Shown: positions 7,304 to 19,200 of the stretch, piece after piece | Layout of the letters: each line of letters begins with the position of its first letter | Numbering within the stretch: position 1 is the first letter of the stretch | Source of the DNA: a virus | Virus record (IMG/VR): IMGVR_UViG_3300018080_000538 | Coordinates: 1-25,891 of that record | DNA length: 25,891 nt | Reading direction: 5' to 3' (one strand) | Made by a program: the position numbers and the translations under genes | Notes under the pieces: model-generated | Databases searched by the model: none | The model's input: the letters and a program-made list of their open reading frames with translations, nothing else | What the model was told of the DNA's origin: nothing

Positions 7304-8932
7304 CTATAGTATGTAAAACAAACTAAATTTCCAGATATGCTTGACATTTATATAACTACTTAAACTACGTGAAAAATATATGCCATTATCATTTATATAC
7401 CAATATTCATGAGAATCAGGTACTTGTATTCCGGGATTACCTGTTCCGTATGCTATAATGTTACTACCACTAAAAGGTTTCAAAGAGCTAGGAACATTAC
7501 TGATATAAACGCTTGAACTCGTATTAGTAGTTATAGTAAAGGAAAGATTCACATGTATAAAAACTATATTATCCCCGGCTTTGCGATAATAAGCAATACG
7601 ACTATCATATGATATCGAAGGTTGAACAGTTCCTGTACTTGAAAGTGTAGGTACCCAAGATCCTGACAGTATAATTGCACCGCTACTACCAGTGTATCCC
7701 CTAGGACCGGTGGGACCTGTCGGGCCACTTGATCCTGATGGACCAGTAGGTCCGGTGGGACCAGACGGACCGCGACTGCCTGTGTATCCCCTAGGACCGG
7801 TGGGACCAGACGGACCACTTGATCCTGATGGACCAGTAGGTCCGGTGGGACCAGACGGACCGCGACTGCCTGTGTAACCCCTAGGACCAGTGGGTCCTGT
7901 CGGGCCACTTGATCCTGATGGACCAGTAGGTCCAGTGGGACCTCGACTGCCTGTGTAACCCACTGATCCTGCTCCACCAGGGCCTGGCGGGCCTGCAACA
8001 CCTTGACTGCCTGTGTAACCTGTGGGTCCGGTAGGGCCTCGACTGCCTGTGTAACCCACTGATCCTGCTCCACCAGGGCCTGGCGGGCCTGCAACACCTT
8101 GACTGCCTGTGTAACCTGTGGGTCCGGTGGGTCCTGGCGGGCCACTTGATCCTGATGGACCTGTGGGTCCGGTAGGTCCTCGACTGCCTGTGTAACCCAC
8201 TGATCCTGCTCCACTAGGGCCTGGCGGGCCTGCAACACCTTGACTGCCTGTGTAACCCCTTAAATCTTCAATCCCTTTTAAGTTAAACCCTTCTTTTAAC
8301 GATTGAAAACCTTCTAGGCTAGGATAATTTTCATAAGTATTCTGTGATACACAATCACTTTTTTTAAAACTGCTGACATCGAACTCTTGATCACTTATGA
8401 TCGCCACTAGTTCACCATTTATTTCAACTATGATGACTGTGTGTTCTTGCCCAGCAGTATCTTGTACGCTAGCTGCTCTAACTCCCGTATACTTATCTGT
8501 GCAAGACCCTGCAATCAATACCCATTCTATTCCATTAAATATATAAACTCGCTCGGATACTGTATCTAACCATATATCGCCGTCTATTCCTTGATTGGGC
8601 ATTATATCTGAACGATATATACCTTCTGCTGGAATCCAATTAGTTCCGTCAAATATCTTTAATCTAGGAACAGATGCAGTTTCTTGGCAAGTTTCTGTGA
8701 CTGAATTGCAATCATCAGTGAAGTACCAAAGCTGCCCTGTAATAGGATTTTCCGGAGGATCACATCTAGCAAAGTTTTCCAGCATATGAATAAAATTTTC
8801 TGCTATTATTGATCCATATGAGGTAACATACCTGCCTGGTATTTTTATAGAAGTATCTGTGTTTACTGTTCTATCTTCTACTACAACAGAATCCTTACTA
8901 TTGTCTGTAAAATCTACTGTATAATTTGACAT
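7304..8932 (-). CDS. Collagen-like fiber protein, 542 aa
   Basis: Three regions are visible. Residues 1-225 form the attachment part: residues 24-70 ([30 protein letters not shown]) match the same region of the neighbouring 209-aa protein, and it holds all five cysteines (57, 75, 82, 144, 194). Residues 226-418 are collagen: 62 Gly-X-Y triplets, with three G-A-G interruptions at 241-243, 288-290 and 320-322. By count there are 17 GPT, 9 GYT, 8 GPS, 4 GPP and 3 GPR triplets and no lysine. Residues 419-542 look like a beta-rich trimeric tip ([21 protein letters not shown]). The protein is likely a trimer with a rod of about 55 nm, estimated from collagen rise. It could display a receptor-binding tip. 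AAGGA lies 13 bases before the ATG, with a purine-rich GAGA nearer. Confidence 0.87.
   Translation of the reverse strand: MSNYTVDFTDNSKDSVVVEDRTVNTDTSIKIPGRYVTSYGSIIAENFIHMLENFARCDPPENPITGQLWYFTDDCNSVTETCQETASVPRLKIFDGTNWIPAEGIYRSDIMPNQGIDGDIWLDTVSERVYIFNGIEWVLIAGSCTDKYTGVRAASVQDTAGQEHTVIIVEINGELVAIISDQEFDVSSFKKSDCVSQNTYENYPSLEGFQSLKEGFNLKGIEDLRGYTGSQGVAGPPGPSGAGSVGYTGSRGPTGPTGPSGSSGPPGPTGPTGYTGSQGVAGPPGPGGAGSVGYTGSRGPTGPTGYTGSQGVAGPPGPGGAGSVGYTGSRGPTGPTGPSGSSGPTGPTGPRGYTGSRGPSGPTGPTGPSGSSGPSGPTGPRGYTGSRGPSGPTGPTGPSGSSGPTGPTGPRGYTGSSGAIILSGSWVPTLSSTGTVQPSISYDSRIAYYRKAGDNIVFIHVNLSFTITTNTSSSVYISNVPSSLKPFSGSNIIAYGTGNPGIQVPDSHEYWYINDNGIYFSRSLSSYINVKHIWKFSLFYIL
7679..8257 (-). repeat. Collagen-coding tandem repeats
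   Basis: Two block types alternate. One, 90 bp long, codes for a [21 protein letters not shown]-type 30-residue unit and is seen three times between about 7680 and 7945, with very similar bases. The other codes for [20 protein letters not shown] and occurs three times (about 7957-8017, 8053-8115, 8194-8257). Near-identity at silent positions points to recent unequal crossing-over or slippage. Spacing keeps the reading frame. Confidence 0.9.
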
Positions 8933-8959
8933 TTCTCTATTTTAAATCCTTTTAATGAA

Positions 8960-9589
8960 CTAACTTCCAAAAACTATTGAATACACTATAGAAGAATCAC
9001 TTGTTGAAATATCTTCTATGCGAGAATCTACATACTCTTTGATTGCTTTTGAACTAGCTAACGAACTATCTGAATCTAGATCTGGTGATATTTGTGTATC
9101 TATAGATGTTATTACCTCTGAGTTTCCTATTGAGAATTCTGTGGTTTTTTCTGCTATAGAATCCCATTCTACTCCGTTGTAAACCATTAGCTCATATTTA
9201 TACAACGCCCATGCGTCAGGAGACTCGTCTGGAAACATACCAGTCGTAACCTCAGTCAACGAATAATAAAACTTATCATGGTATTTTACTACTAATCCTG
9301 GATCATATTCCTGTGATGAGTCATATTCTCCACTGTACGTAGATTTATTTATAGGCACAGGTGATAGTGTTTTATACCATAGTTGCCCTTGAACTGGGTT
9401 CTCAGGAGGATAACTACTGTAACTAGAAAAGTTTTCCAGTAACTTAACAAAGTTTTCAGCAATTATCTCAGCATAAGGGATTATTCCTTTTCCTGGAAAC
9501 ACCAGAGATGTTTCGGTATTCGTTGTGTTTTCTTCGACTTCTATTCTAGGATTGATACTGTTTGAACGATCTATAAAATAACTAGACAT
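8960..9589 (-). CDS. Short fiber-like virion protein, 209 aa
   Basis: Residues 20-72 (TNTETSLVFPG, IIAENFVKLLENF, ENPVQGQLWY) align with the start of the collagen fiber, so both probably dock at the same kind of baseplate or tail site. Residues about 85-130 resemble a carbohydrate-binding module (EYDPGLVVKYHDKFYY followed by PDAWALYK). The C-terminus holds SSKAIKEYVDSRI, the tail-fiber motif also present in the fiber at 1-994. It contains no cysteine, unlike the collagen fiber. It starts five bases after the stop of the 199-aa gene, with GAGG about ten bases before the ATG. It could be a short fiber, an adaptor, or the base of a fiber whose tip is another protein. Confidence 0.72.
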   Translation of the reverse strand: MSSYFIDRSNSINPRIEVEENTTNTETSLVFPGKGIIPYAEIIAENFVKLLENFSSYSSYPPENPVQGQLWYKTLSPVPINKSTYSGEYDSSQEYDPGLVVKYHDKFYYSLTEVTTGMFPDESPDAWALYKYELMVYNGVEWDSIAEKTTEFSIGNSEVITSIDTQISPDLDSDSSLASSKAIKEYVDSRIEDISTSDSSIVYSIVFGS

Positions 9590-9594
9590 TTATA

Positions 9595-10194
9595 TTAAAC
9601 CTCATTGAACGCAGAAAGAGTTTGAATTCTTACTGTATAATCTATTTGTACTAGCCTGTTTAGTGATTTCTGCACTGGATGAAATATCACATGCGTAAGC
9701 AACCTTTCAGTTCCTCTACTAACTAGACCTAGTTCGTCAAACACAAATGTACCGTCATTAGAACTCGATGTATCAAAAGCATCTTGCCCTGACATTTCTC
9801 CGTAATCCAGTAAACATGTAACAAACAAATCTGTATAATTTGTACCGTTTACATGTCTTATTTCTATTTTATTATTAGCTACATCCGTGTTATTATTAAC
9901 GTCTTGGTCATCAATGACCTTTTCATATGTTCGGTTATACAAGTCAGCGTTTATTCCTGAGTTATTAGGAGTAAGATATGTGATAACACCTGAACTATCT
10001 ACTATAGATCCCCCGTTACCGAATGCCATTTTATAAACCGGACCTTGTCCTTCATTTCCTATGCTTTCAGCCAAAGATATACTCATGTTTTCATAGTGTA
10101 TGCTATTATCTTTGTCTACAAGAACAGTGTTATCAAGAGGATCATAGATCTTTACATGACCTCTTATGTATATTCCAGACTTATCTCGGTGCAC
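9595..10194 (-). CDS. Conserved virion structural protein, 199 aa
   Basis: I recognise no enzyme or named fold. The sequence has HYENMSISLAESIG (33-46), MAFGNGG, DELGLVSRGTERLLTHV and HPVQKSLNRLVQIDYTVRIQ near the C-terminus. I associate this set with small structural proteins next to the giant baseplate-region protein in marine T4-like phages, but from memory only. The start is GTG at 10194: AAGGGGA lies about five bases before it. It is the first gene after a late promoter and is followed, five bases after its stop, by the 209-aa fiber gene, suggesting coordinated expression with the fibers. By position it lies where T4 has genes 8-9, but it is shorter than either product, so that equivalence is not claimed. 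Confidence 0.68.
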   Translation of the reverse strand: MHRDKSGIYIRGHVKIYDPLDNTVLVDKDNSIHYENMSISLAESIGNEGQGPVYKMAFGNGGSIVDSSGVITYLTPNNSGINADLYNRTYEKVIDDQDVNNNTDVANNKIEIRHVNGTNYTDLFVTCLLDYGEMSGQDAFDTSSSNDGTFVFDELGLVSRGTERLLTHVIFHPVQKSLNRLVQIDYTVRIQTLSAFNEV

Positions 10195-10220
10195 TTGTAT
10201 CCCCTTTTATACGTTTTTTG

Positions 10221-10244
10221 TATTTATCTTAGTTTATATTTATA
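10221..10244 (-). promoter_or_regulatory. Probable late promoter pair (TATAAATA and GATAAATA) for the fiber operon
   Basis: TATAAATA at 10244-10237 overlaps the stop codon of the giant gene; GATAAATA at 10228-10221 is nearer the GTG at 10194. Either could drive the 199-aa, 209-aa and collagen fiber genes. The exact match is preferred by sequence; the nearer copy has spacing like the other sites in this window. Confidence 0.52.
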
Positions 10245-13200
10245 TCTCAACTAGTTGGCTCCAAGGTTCTGAACTGTGTTTTACTATAACTATAGCTTCA
10301 CCGGGATCCGGAACCTTTTCTAGAATTACTTGTTTGTTTGCAGAATCTACAGTAAACTCAGGAGGTAGTATTATATCTGCTTCAGGTGAATCTAGCTCAC
10401 GAGAATCAATATAAACAGCGATCTCGGATTTTCTTAACTTCCTACCTCCTACAAATATGTCTATCTGATCTTGTTTTGGTTCTATAGATATATCATTGTT
10501 GACTTTATGGAATGTTTTACTAGGTTCCAACGAAATGTCATAGAATGAAGATATATCTATATATCCTTGCTGATCGGCAGTCACTGTAGCTGAGTAGTAT
10601 ATATCTTTGTCAGGTAACAATTCATCAACAGTTTGTTTATAAACCACTGAGTCTTTTTCATGAAGTGTTTTTACCGATGTACCCCGTGTTCCTCTTCTCA
10701 AGTTACTAAGAACATAACCATCTTTTTTAAAGTATTCTATTCTTTCCCCGTTTATGAAAACTACACCTCTCTGTGATAACTCTAGTATTTCACCTACATC
10801 ATCAGACAATTCTATGGTTGTATCTGTTATTTTAAAGTCTTTATACAATTGATATACCTTGGAATTTTCTATTTTAAAATACTGAGTATCCCCGAACATA
10901 TCCTTGAAAATTTTATAGTGCGCCAGTAGTTCACCCTGAGTATAATCTTGCTTTATCTCTGATCTAATTTCCAGCGTATCTGTGACTTGTCCAGGAATCA
11001 GTTCTTCTGGCCCTCGATTGAATGTGTCTGTGACGAATCCCGATCCGTCTAGTGAATATTCAGAACTATCAAAACCTAACGCAGAATCAACAACAGAAAA
11101 ACTACCACCTTGCATTATTAACTGAGATGAACTAACATACAAAGATCCGTCTGCTGTAGATTTCCTCACTGTTATAAAGTTAGTATATGAAGTTCTTTTG
11201 ATCCAGAAATCACTATCCTCGGGTGAATTTCCTGTTGTATTTCCAATCGCTTGATAATATTCTTGATTATAAGAAACTATGTCTTGCTCTTGATATGATT
11301 CAGACGGCGTGTACCCTCCTTTATATCGTTGATTTAAAATTTCTAGTATCCGGTCCATGCCTTGTTGATCAGTTAATTCAGATATATCTATAACTGTTTG
11401 ACTATTACCTATGATAGGACTCATTACTGCATCAGTTTCATCTACCTCACCGTAGTCATCACTGTCTATTCTTTTATCATTTACGTATATATTGTAAACT
11501 GCACCTATTTCCAATGGATTTCTTAGATTAAGAACTGTGTTCCATGAACCGGTTCCTATAAAATAATCAATGATAAAAGTTTCTTCTTCGGTACTTTCTA
11601 TCGCACTATCCCATATATCTGAATACCATGTACTAGTATTCCACCCCGTTTCTTGATTTTCTAATAAACCTGATGTTATCTTGTTTCCCTTGCTACCCAC
11701 ACCGTCTAGAAGTTGTGACAACTCTTTTCCAAACTGTCCCGAGACCGGATCATAGTGTCTATCTATTCTGTCTTGCGCCTCAAGCAGAGATCCATTCTTT
11801 TTATAATTAACTGTTATTCTTTGTAGTTCATCTAGCGGCATGTCTACAAATGGATCTATGATTACTTTTCCCCGTAACCTAGTGTATCCTTTTGAATATT
11901 CAGTTACATTAGTAACTGTTATATTGTTTTTTAATACTCTTATATCATTTACAAATACTTCTATACCTCTCGATCTTGTATCTGATGCCCACGTTAATGT
12001 GAATTCTAGATCTGATCCGTCACTGTAAAAATCTTGTGTTTCTATACCCAGCATCTCTGTTGGTTTATAGTACTCGACTACTAATAATATTTCTTCATCA
12101 TCTGAATAATCATCTAGAATCCCGCTGAGTAAAATTCTATCATGTGCAGGTACTAGTATACTTTCAGAATTATTTACACTCTGTAATGCAGAGTTTTCAA
12201 CAAGATAGTCTAGATCTATATTTTGAGTACTACTTATTACTAACTTAAAATCACGAGAACGGTCTATAGTCCATTTTAAATCTATATACTGTGTTTGCTT
12301 GTTTATCAAGAAGTCTTCTATTCTAAATAACTCTGATCGTGTTATTTCTTCACTAACCCTGTCAAACTTTTGATGAATTTTTATCTTTCTAGTAGTATCA
12401 TTGTCTATGTAACATACTGCCTTGGCTCGTCGAGTAACATTTCCCAAGGTATTTTTAAACTCTACCACAGGACGTTTCACATAACCTTGTCCTGGTGAAA
12501 TAACATCCACTTGTACTACTGACCCGTTTGCCACAAAAGCACGAGCTTTTGCTCCTGTACCCGTGCCATGTATTATCACTTCCGGTTCAGAGGTATAACC
12601 TTTGCCTCCGTCCGTTACTTGTATGCTGCTAACATAATAAGTGTAGTTATCAACCCATGCTTGATTTAGATTCTTAGTAGGATCAAAGTTTACATCAACT
12701 AGTCCAGTATCTGATACTTTAGCAGTAGATGTTTTTATGGAATCACTATCAGCATCATAGAACGGGGGAACATCAAAATCAGTGGATAATACCAAAGAAT
12801 CATCATCGCATGTATAAGAACTAACATATTGTCTTATTTTTGTTTTATAAGGTTTTATTTCTTCTAGATATTCTTGGAAACTTTCTAGATTATCATTCTT
12901 GAAATTTATCTTTTGTTCCAGATCACCTACGTTATGTTTTACTTTGATAAAACTGGTTTTGAAAGCCCAGTCTACCATCTTTTGTTCAGAAAGTGCATAA
13001 CGAAGACTGCTCAAAAACAAACCATTATACTCTGATGAAAGATCATCTACTAGTATGTTATCTTTGATAGTGTCTAGGATTATTCGCACTTCAGGCAAAA
13101 CATCAGGAGAGGAATATATAGATGATAAAAATCTTATTGTTCCATTTTGTCTAGCAATAGTTTGATAATTATCACCTACATACTGTGTATCTAGATCACT

Positions 13201-16200
13201 GATTTTTTTGAATATAGTCCAACCGCCTGATCCTGTATTTTCTACTTTAATTATCTGCCCTAAGCGATCATCTAGAAAATTAACATCATTGAGTGTTCGT
13301 ACCACATGATCCGGTGTGAAATCATTTTCGCTAGACAAATACCAATCAGTATATTCCCAATAGTTGGCTATGTTATATCGTTCTGTGGCTATTCTAACCC
13401 AGTCTTTGGAATCACATTTCCATTCATAAACACTCCATTGATTTTGATTTGTTTCATCTGAAGTGATCAACGCCCTGAACGGTCTAACAGTAATTTCCGT
13501 GTCTTGATTATACAAGAATCCGTTATTTAATATCCTAGATCCTATAACCGAACCTTTTTTATTAATTAGCAATTCTGCTTCAAAATCTTGTCCTGTTCCT
13601 TTTACTTCTATACTAGGAGATTTTACATAATCAAACCCAGGTTCTACTATAATTAGATCTTGTATAACCCCGTCTTGTATAACAGGTTCGACTTTTGCTG
13701 TTTTTATAAATGTAGTTCCTAGTTCATGCAGTTCTTCTAGAGTTTCTAGAGTAATATCATAATACGATTCATTCTCTATATACTCCCGATCTTTGGAAAA
13801 TAATCGAGATATATCACAATTATCTACAGTTAGATAATCTTTTAAAATACTATTTACTCGATCTATAAACTGCTTTAATGCTTCTCTTCGATTTACAAAC
13901 CATGACTGTCTAGGTAAATTTCTAGAACCGTATCTTTGCTTTGCGCTCAGTGAAGGATCCGGCACTAATCGTTGATATCGGTCTTGTCCTACAAGACTAT
14001 CAAACCATTTGTCTTCTATTAATTTTTTAGGTTTACTGGATTCTAGACCTTCTGTAATAATCTGATATTCTGAATGTATATTCTGCGACTTGTCTTCGGA
14101 AATCCAAAATCTGAAGTTTATAGAAGTATCTTGATTTTTCATCAACCCACGATGATTGTGAATTACAAAAGAACTACTATCAAAAAATGAAACAAACCTA
14201 AGTCCCTGTGATCTAGGATCTCGTATAATTTCCGACACATCAAATGCTGAACGAGTCCTGCCTGCTAGTTGAGGTATGGTCTTTTTGTTTTTTACCCAGA
14301 AAAAATAAACATTTTTAAATCGTTGTGCTTCATTATCATATATACGTTTTTCAACATACCGTTGATCTCCGTATTTACTCGTGCCGCTGTATCCCAGTGA
14401 AAAGTTTTCTTCATCAGCAGCAAGTTCGTCCCACACTGAAGGAAGTACATCAGACTGTGTCCATTCATATACATCAATGCTGGCGCCGAAAGCTAGCTTG
14501 TTCCACACTGATAAAGAATATAACACATCACCTTGATTATGGTCCAAGAATTTAGCAGTGCTCAAATCCCACCATAATTTTCCCTTATGTTCTTCCGTCC
14601 AAGCAGAATACTGCTCTAGATCACTGGAGAATCCAACATTATAAGAAGCAGGATCATAGTGAGTTTTATAAGATATTTCTTGATCAGCATAGCCTGAAAT
14701 CTTGCCCTGCAGGGGATCTATTATATCCAGATAATCTAGTAAATCATTTGTGTTTGTATCATATAAGAAACAAGATCTCATACCAGTGACATCAACATGA
14801 TCTACAGGCTCCCTGAGTACTTCTATAAGACCTTGCTTACTATCTTTTTCTAATATCAGTATATTACCTTGGCAATACTCTGGTATACCAATGAACAATC
14901 TGTTATTATTATAAGCAAAATACTTACCTAAGCTAGCATACTGATCTACATTCGATGATATTTTTTGCATGAATATATAATTATCATATATTCTTTCATA
15001 TATATACAGTGAACTCTTGTAAGCTCTGTACTCTCCCATGTGATCTGCATCATAACCCACTGTTCCATGAACAAACATCTGTGAACCTGAGAACTCTAAT
15101 ACTTCTCCAAAATTGCGAGTATCCGCAGTCTCAGGAGATGTTAGAACATCTGCTAAAACAAAAGATTCCAAGATATTGTTTCTTTTATAAACATAAACCC
15201 TTCCTTGAATTTCATCGTTCCCTGGATCACTTACTGCTATATACAATCCATCATCAGAAACTGCTAAAGCGTGACCAAAATTCACAGACACTTCTGCAGG
15301 ATTATTGATTTCTTGGGATAAAATATATCTTCCAAATGTTGACATCTGATATATCTGAACTCGATTCAGTGTTTTTGTTGTATTTCCTTGATCCAAAAAC
15401 TTGCTTGAAACAACTAGTGTGTTTCCCGGTTCGTCTACATCAAACTGTTCTGAAAAAATATCTATTTGATCACTAAGTCTTTTTTGTATAACATACCAAT
15501 TTTCAGTATCCACGATGCCTTCTTCTAGTGGAACTTTATCCATTGATGATTTTTTTGCCTGGTACAAAGACCCTAGATATTCAACTAGTTCGTTAGGTGC
15601 ATATTGTTTTTGACTATCATATTCTTGTACTTGATTTGTGTAGTCATAGACACCTGAGGTATCAGGTATGTATCCTAGATATTCTCTGACATCATTTATA
15701 ATTGACCATCTAGAACTGTCTAGAGAATGGTAATAACCTACAGCTCTGTTACCTGTAAGACCTAGTTTCTCATACAAATCTCCACTGATATTTTCTATTA
15801 TCAGTTCAACCTTTGTAGCATCTCCTAGATAAACAAACTCTAGCTTAGACTTTACTCTACGAACACCTATAACAAACTTGTAACCTGAGTCGCTATTACC
15901 GAATATCTCATCAATAAAAGTTATATAAGGAGTATCAAAATATGTTCTGTTGGAAATTTCATCAAACTCAGTTACTGCTAGTCTATTCATCTTTGATATG
16001 ACTGTAGAGATCTGCACTTTATCAAATTTTGTGCAAACAACAGGCCTTACACTAGCACTAGTAGAGCAAGTCTTGATCAAGTGTTTTTTAAGTTGATCTG
16101 CAGTATTAGGTACATTAAAATCTTGATTGGATTCTAGTTCAATATAATAAGAAACGGTACCGTCTGGATTACTGATAGATTTATAAGGGTTCCCGTCTTC

Positions 16201-19200
16201 TTGAAAAAAACTATTTTGCTGTTTTATATTAAAGCAATCTAGTATAGAACTAGAGGTAAATAAATCTACAGTTATTTCAAATAGATTTGTATTCCTGGTA
16301 TTATAAGACAGTTGATCATCAAGAATATCATAGAATATCGTATCTTCTATATCACCGTCCATATCCAAGTCTTCGCCTATGAGCAGATCTGTATTAACTG
16401 TTATAGTAGCTGAGTATGAATTCGTATAAGTTTCTTGTTTCCCGTAACTTTCATTAACTGTTATAACTATTTCAGAATTTGACTCTAGTCTAGTGTTACT
16501 AGAAATCTTGTTCTCTGACACAATTAAAGGGAAGTTTTCTGATGCAATATCCTTTGATGCTTGATAAAATACATTATTCTGCAGTATTATATCTCCTTGT
16601 TTTGCACCTAGTGTAAGATCTCCAGTTATTTCACTGACTTCACCTAGATAATTAGTATTTTTTCCGTATACCCAAGTATATTCAACATTCTCATCCGTGT
16701 TATTCTTTATAAGATGTATTCTTCCTCGATAATCGTAGGTCTGCCCTTGTTGATCAATTTTAACATCCTTGAACATTGATGAGGCAAATATCACATAAGA
16801 ATCTGATGATTGTGATATTTTCACTTGTTGGCCTAGTCGATTTCCGTCGAAGTTAACAGGGACAGTGATATGAGTATCTGTTGCGAATAAACCATTCTCA
16901 CCTAACTTGAAGATACTTACTAGACCCTGTGCTAGAAAATCACTAGGGTTTGATTCTCGATCAACATCGACTATGAGTTGTTGTTTCCAATAGATATCTT
17001 CTATAGGATCACGTAAATCAAAATTACCGTCATAACTTATATCCTTCAACGCTCGGAATAACTGATTATTTGATTCTACTATATCTCCTTTGATATAATT
17101 TCCTCGGTTATCAAATTGACCTTTGAAGTTCGTTTTTACTCGACTTGTCGCAGGTGCTCCTACAACAATATATCGGTTGTCATCACTTATAGCAACAGAT
17201 CGTCCAAACTCTGATGTTTCTCTAGAGTCATAGATGCTCTTGTCAACTTCCAAAGACTGTAAAAAGTCATAATATCCAAAATTATTATCCTTGAATACTA
17301 ACACTCTTTGTTTATCTGGTAATCCTACTACAAGATAATCACCAGACTTTGATACTTTAAATATTCTTCCAAAATCATCATACTGAGACCATGCTCGAAG
17401 GTTCCAAAATTCAGTGTTCCACCCGTTAGAAAAACCATAATTGTTACAAAGACGATTGTCCAAGCTTCTACGATTCCACAACGTTGAACCCCATGAAACT
17501 GAGTCATCACTCCAACTAGCAACATCAAATAATTCACTGGTTATATCTATTATATTACCTCGTGTTACAAGATCTTCATATGATAAAATATACCAAGGAT
17601 CAAACTCACTCTGTTTCTGTATACTATCAGTGTTTATTTTCCACTCATAAGGATCATCAGAATTGCCGGTGTAAGACCAATCTGCTTGTTCCCAGGCATT
17701 AGAACCCCATCCTTTGAACAATATCTGATAGTTGAGTTGATTTATAAATCTTTTGTATTTGTACTTGGCTTCAGTTTTAATGATCCCCCATTTTCCATCT
17801 ATATCATCTATCCAGGAAACATTTTTAGCGGTTACGTTACTGTTTAAAAATTCTTTAGCTTGAGCTAGATCGGAATATCTTATTTCTGCAAAATCTGTTA
17901 TTTTAGCACTGATATCTTCCAGATCTTCACTGAATCCTGTGTCTCTTATATCCACAGTTATAGAACTAGTGCCTACCTCTACGATCTTGAAAAATCCTTC
18001 TAGATCTTGTATTCCATTTATGCCGATTATATCACCTGTTTTAAAATCAACACTGTTAACCTCAAGTACTACCTCAGAACCTTGGGTTTTAACCCCGGAA
18101 ATCATCACGCCGCTATCTTGGTACTTTAGCACCGTCCATGTATCATTATAAAATGTTACCCATATAAAATCATCGAGTCTTACTTCACTGATAGATTTTT
18201 CTAGTATATCATCGTAGTTTCTTACAATATGTTCAACATCTTCTTTTCTCACATAACCTGCAGATTTTATTTCAGTGTCTGCTATGTACTTCTGAGGGAA
18301 AGGATTGTAATCGAAATTGAGATTTTTTAAACTCACATCATCCGATGATAGTCGATAAACAAGGTCTTCATAAGACGGTTCAGAATTTTGTGTTATAACC
18401 ACAGGCTGAGAAGGCTGTATCATAAACTTATCATCTAGCTTTATTTCTATTTCGCTAAACGTTTCTTCTGCTCCGTAGTCACCGACTTTTACAGCCCATT
18501 CTTCATAAAAGTCTAAACTTTCTCTATTAGTGTAATTTAATACATCAAACAGCTTGGTAATAGCATTTTTTGTCCCTTTGTCTGCTATAAACCCTTGATA
18601 AAATTTATACTGACTGACTTCATCATTTATAATACTAGATAGATATTCTCTTTTTTGATAGCCTATTAGTTTCTGTGCATTTTTCTGCTGAACAATATCA
18701 AAATTATCAGTATCTAAATCATAAAAATCACTGAACTGATTTACTTTATATTCAAAGTTAGGTATCAGTTTTGACTCAGGACGTTCACCTAGTTGCCTCC
18801 AGCTTGATGATTCAAATACTCGCGTTCCTGTTATATTCGCTGCGGGTGTATAATAATATTCTTTGTGTTTTACAACATCACCGGCATTATAATCAACCCA
18901 AGGCTTCCATTCTTTGACTTGTATTTCATCATACAAGAATCCAGGAATGTTAACACGGCCGTTCCATCCTGCAGTTCTATATCCCAAAATCTTTATTCTT
19001 TCTTGTCTGTAACCACTCTCGGTATTATATATCATGTCATTGAATACACTCTTATTGTCTACAACAACTGCGTGTTCTTTGTAGACAATAGGTAATCTCA
19101 GACCGTATATACCGTCTGTAGTGTTTGAAAGTGATATTTCAAACTCAAGATCCGATGTTCTCAATATAGTAGCATACTCTTTTTTTATCTTTCTACCGGA

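Noticed and set aside
7564-8238. Second minus-strand frame of 224 codons inside the collagen region
   Set aside because: It is a shadow of the Gly-X-Y coding repeat: frame-preserving repeats keep other frames open. Its product is low-complexity and it has no evident ribosome site.
7679-8257. CRISPR-like array
   Set aside because: Repeated blocks are contiguous, in frame, and encode collagen triplets; there are no unique spacers of constant length.
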